Shown in pieces: positions 63,692 to 64,000 of a DNA stretch of 64,000 nt. The stretch's first letter is position 1; each line of letters begins with the position of its first letter. This DNA is from Rhodothermales bacterium. Its GTDB lineage: Bacteria > Bacteroidota > Rhodothermia > Rhodothermales > JANQRZ01. The DNA is taken from NCBI GenBank assembly GCA_028284265.1, contig JANQRZ010000004.1, forward strand, positions 62,001 through 126,000, in the 5' to 3' direction. Position numbers and translations under genes: made by a program. The notes below the pieces were generated by a model. That model was not told the DNA's origin. It ran no database searches and saw only the letters and a list, made by a program, of their open reading frames with translations.

Positions 63692-63875
63692 AGCGAGAGC
63701 GGAGGAGCAGGGGGGGAACGCCGAAAGTTAACTAGGCCGCCTGCGCGGCGCGCCTACCTTTCTGTCTTCTGTCCTTGCGGTTCACGGGATTTACCCTGCG
63801 GCCTGCAGATATTTTAAGTATATACTGGCCTGCACCAGATCGCCTCGCACGCTTCCACCGATTCCACGTACTGCC
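63692..63875. promoter_or_regulatory. Divergent promoter region
   Basis: This gap separates the DUF1684 gene and the gene at 63876. It carries an AT-rich block (GATATTTTAAGTATATACTGG, 63808-63828) with the perfect palindrome AGTATATACT (63817-63826), a plausible promoter or operator for the rightward gene. Confidence 0.4.
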
Positions 63876-64000
63876 ATGCGTCTGCTTCTCCTCGCTCTCA
63901 TCCTGCTGTTTGCCGGACCTGCCCATGCCCAACTCAGCGTTGAGCGCGCCTTCCCGAATCTCACCTTCTCTGGTCCGATAGGGCTGGAGCACGATCCCAT
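63876..64000 (+). CDS. PQQ-type sorbosone/glucose dehydrogenase family protein, 3' truncated by window edge
   Basis: Only the first 41 residues are in view: a signal peptide (MRLLLLALILLFAGPAHAQ) followed by LSVERAFPNLTFSGPIGLEH. The (A/V)FPNLxFxxPxGLxH opening is typical of secreted sorbosone-dehydrogenase-like beta-propellers. The frame stays open to the end of the window. Confidence 0.65.
   Translation, partial: MRLLLLALILLFAGPAHAQLSVERAFPNLTFSGPIGLEHDP

Noticed and set aside
1-64000. tRNA, CRISPR array, insertion sequence, prophage
   Set aside because: No cloverleaf with a GTTCGANNC arm in gaps, no regular short repeats with spacers, no transposase or phage-type ORF seen by eye.

Overview
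The window looks like chromosomal DNA of a GC-rich member of Rhodothermota/Bacteroidota. Evidence: several secreted proteins end in the YPNPF…GxYxxR type A C-terminal domain (CTD) of the type IX secretion system (T9SS); there is a PorV/UPF0164-type protein; two TonB-dependent receptors carry carboxypeptidase-regulatory N-domains; lipoboxes are abundant. Placement is by inference only. I saw no tRNA, rRNA, IS element or CRISPR array, and no sign of recent phage or plasmid transfer.

Layout. 1-4.0 kb: housekeeping (3' part of folC, rho) facing an MFS transporter. 4.1-11 kb: a probable phosphate-starvation module. A TonB-dependent receptor plus lipoprotein pair and a metallophosphoesterase (PlcP-like) plus MurG/MGDG-synthase-like glycosyltransferase pair each follow a promoter with four 7-bp direct repeats in 11-bp phase, at the same distance from a TA-starting -7-like element. 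11-18 kb: a CTD-tagged cupredoxin, purL, trxA-trxB, a BON/LysM protein, a tail-anchored unknown and an ECF sigma factor. 18-31 kb: secreted and surface proteins, including two very large repeat proteins with homogenised C-termini, an M23 peptidase and two further CTD proteins.

30.8-58.8 kb is the most interesting part: a 28-kb carbohydrate locus with two divergent arms around a GntR/FadR-family regulator. The left (minus) arm encodes a non-phosphorylative sugar-acid route: two SDR dehydrogenases, SMP-30 lactonase, a GlucD-like enolase-superfamily dehydratase and an FAH-family diketo-acid hydrolase, plus a mutarotase-like protein and a PhyH oxygenase. The right (plus) arm encodes a TonB-dependent receptor, a CTD protein and a PorV-like protein, then an ABC sugar importer (binding protein and two permeases, no ATPase), a GH38-like alpha-mannosidase, a CTD/lipoprotein, a DUF4185 protein, a six-hairpin glycosidase, an esterase, a ROK kinase and a class I mannose-6-phosphate isomerase. 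Many genes overlap by 4 nt. There is no SusC/SusD pair. Together this suggests uptake and breakdown of a mannose-containing glycan that also carries a second sugar oxidised through an aldonate. A near-perfect 19-bp palindrome lies between the arms.

58.9-64 kb: a histidine kinase/response regulator pair, small lipoproteins, one small ORF with no AUG start, a DUF1684 lipoprotein and the start of a sorbosone-dehydrogenase-like gene.
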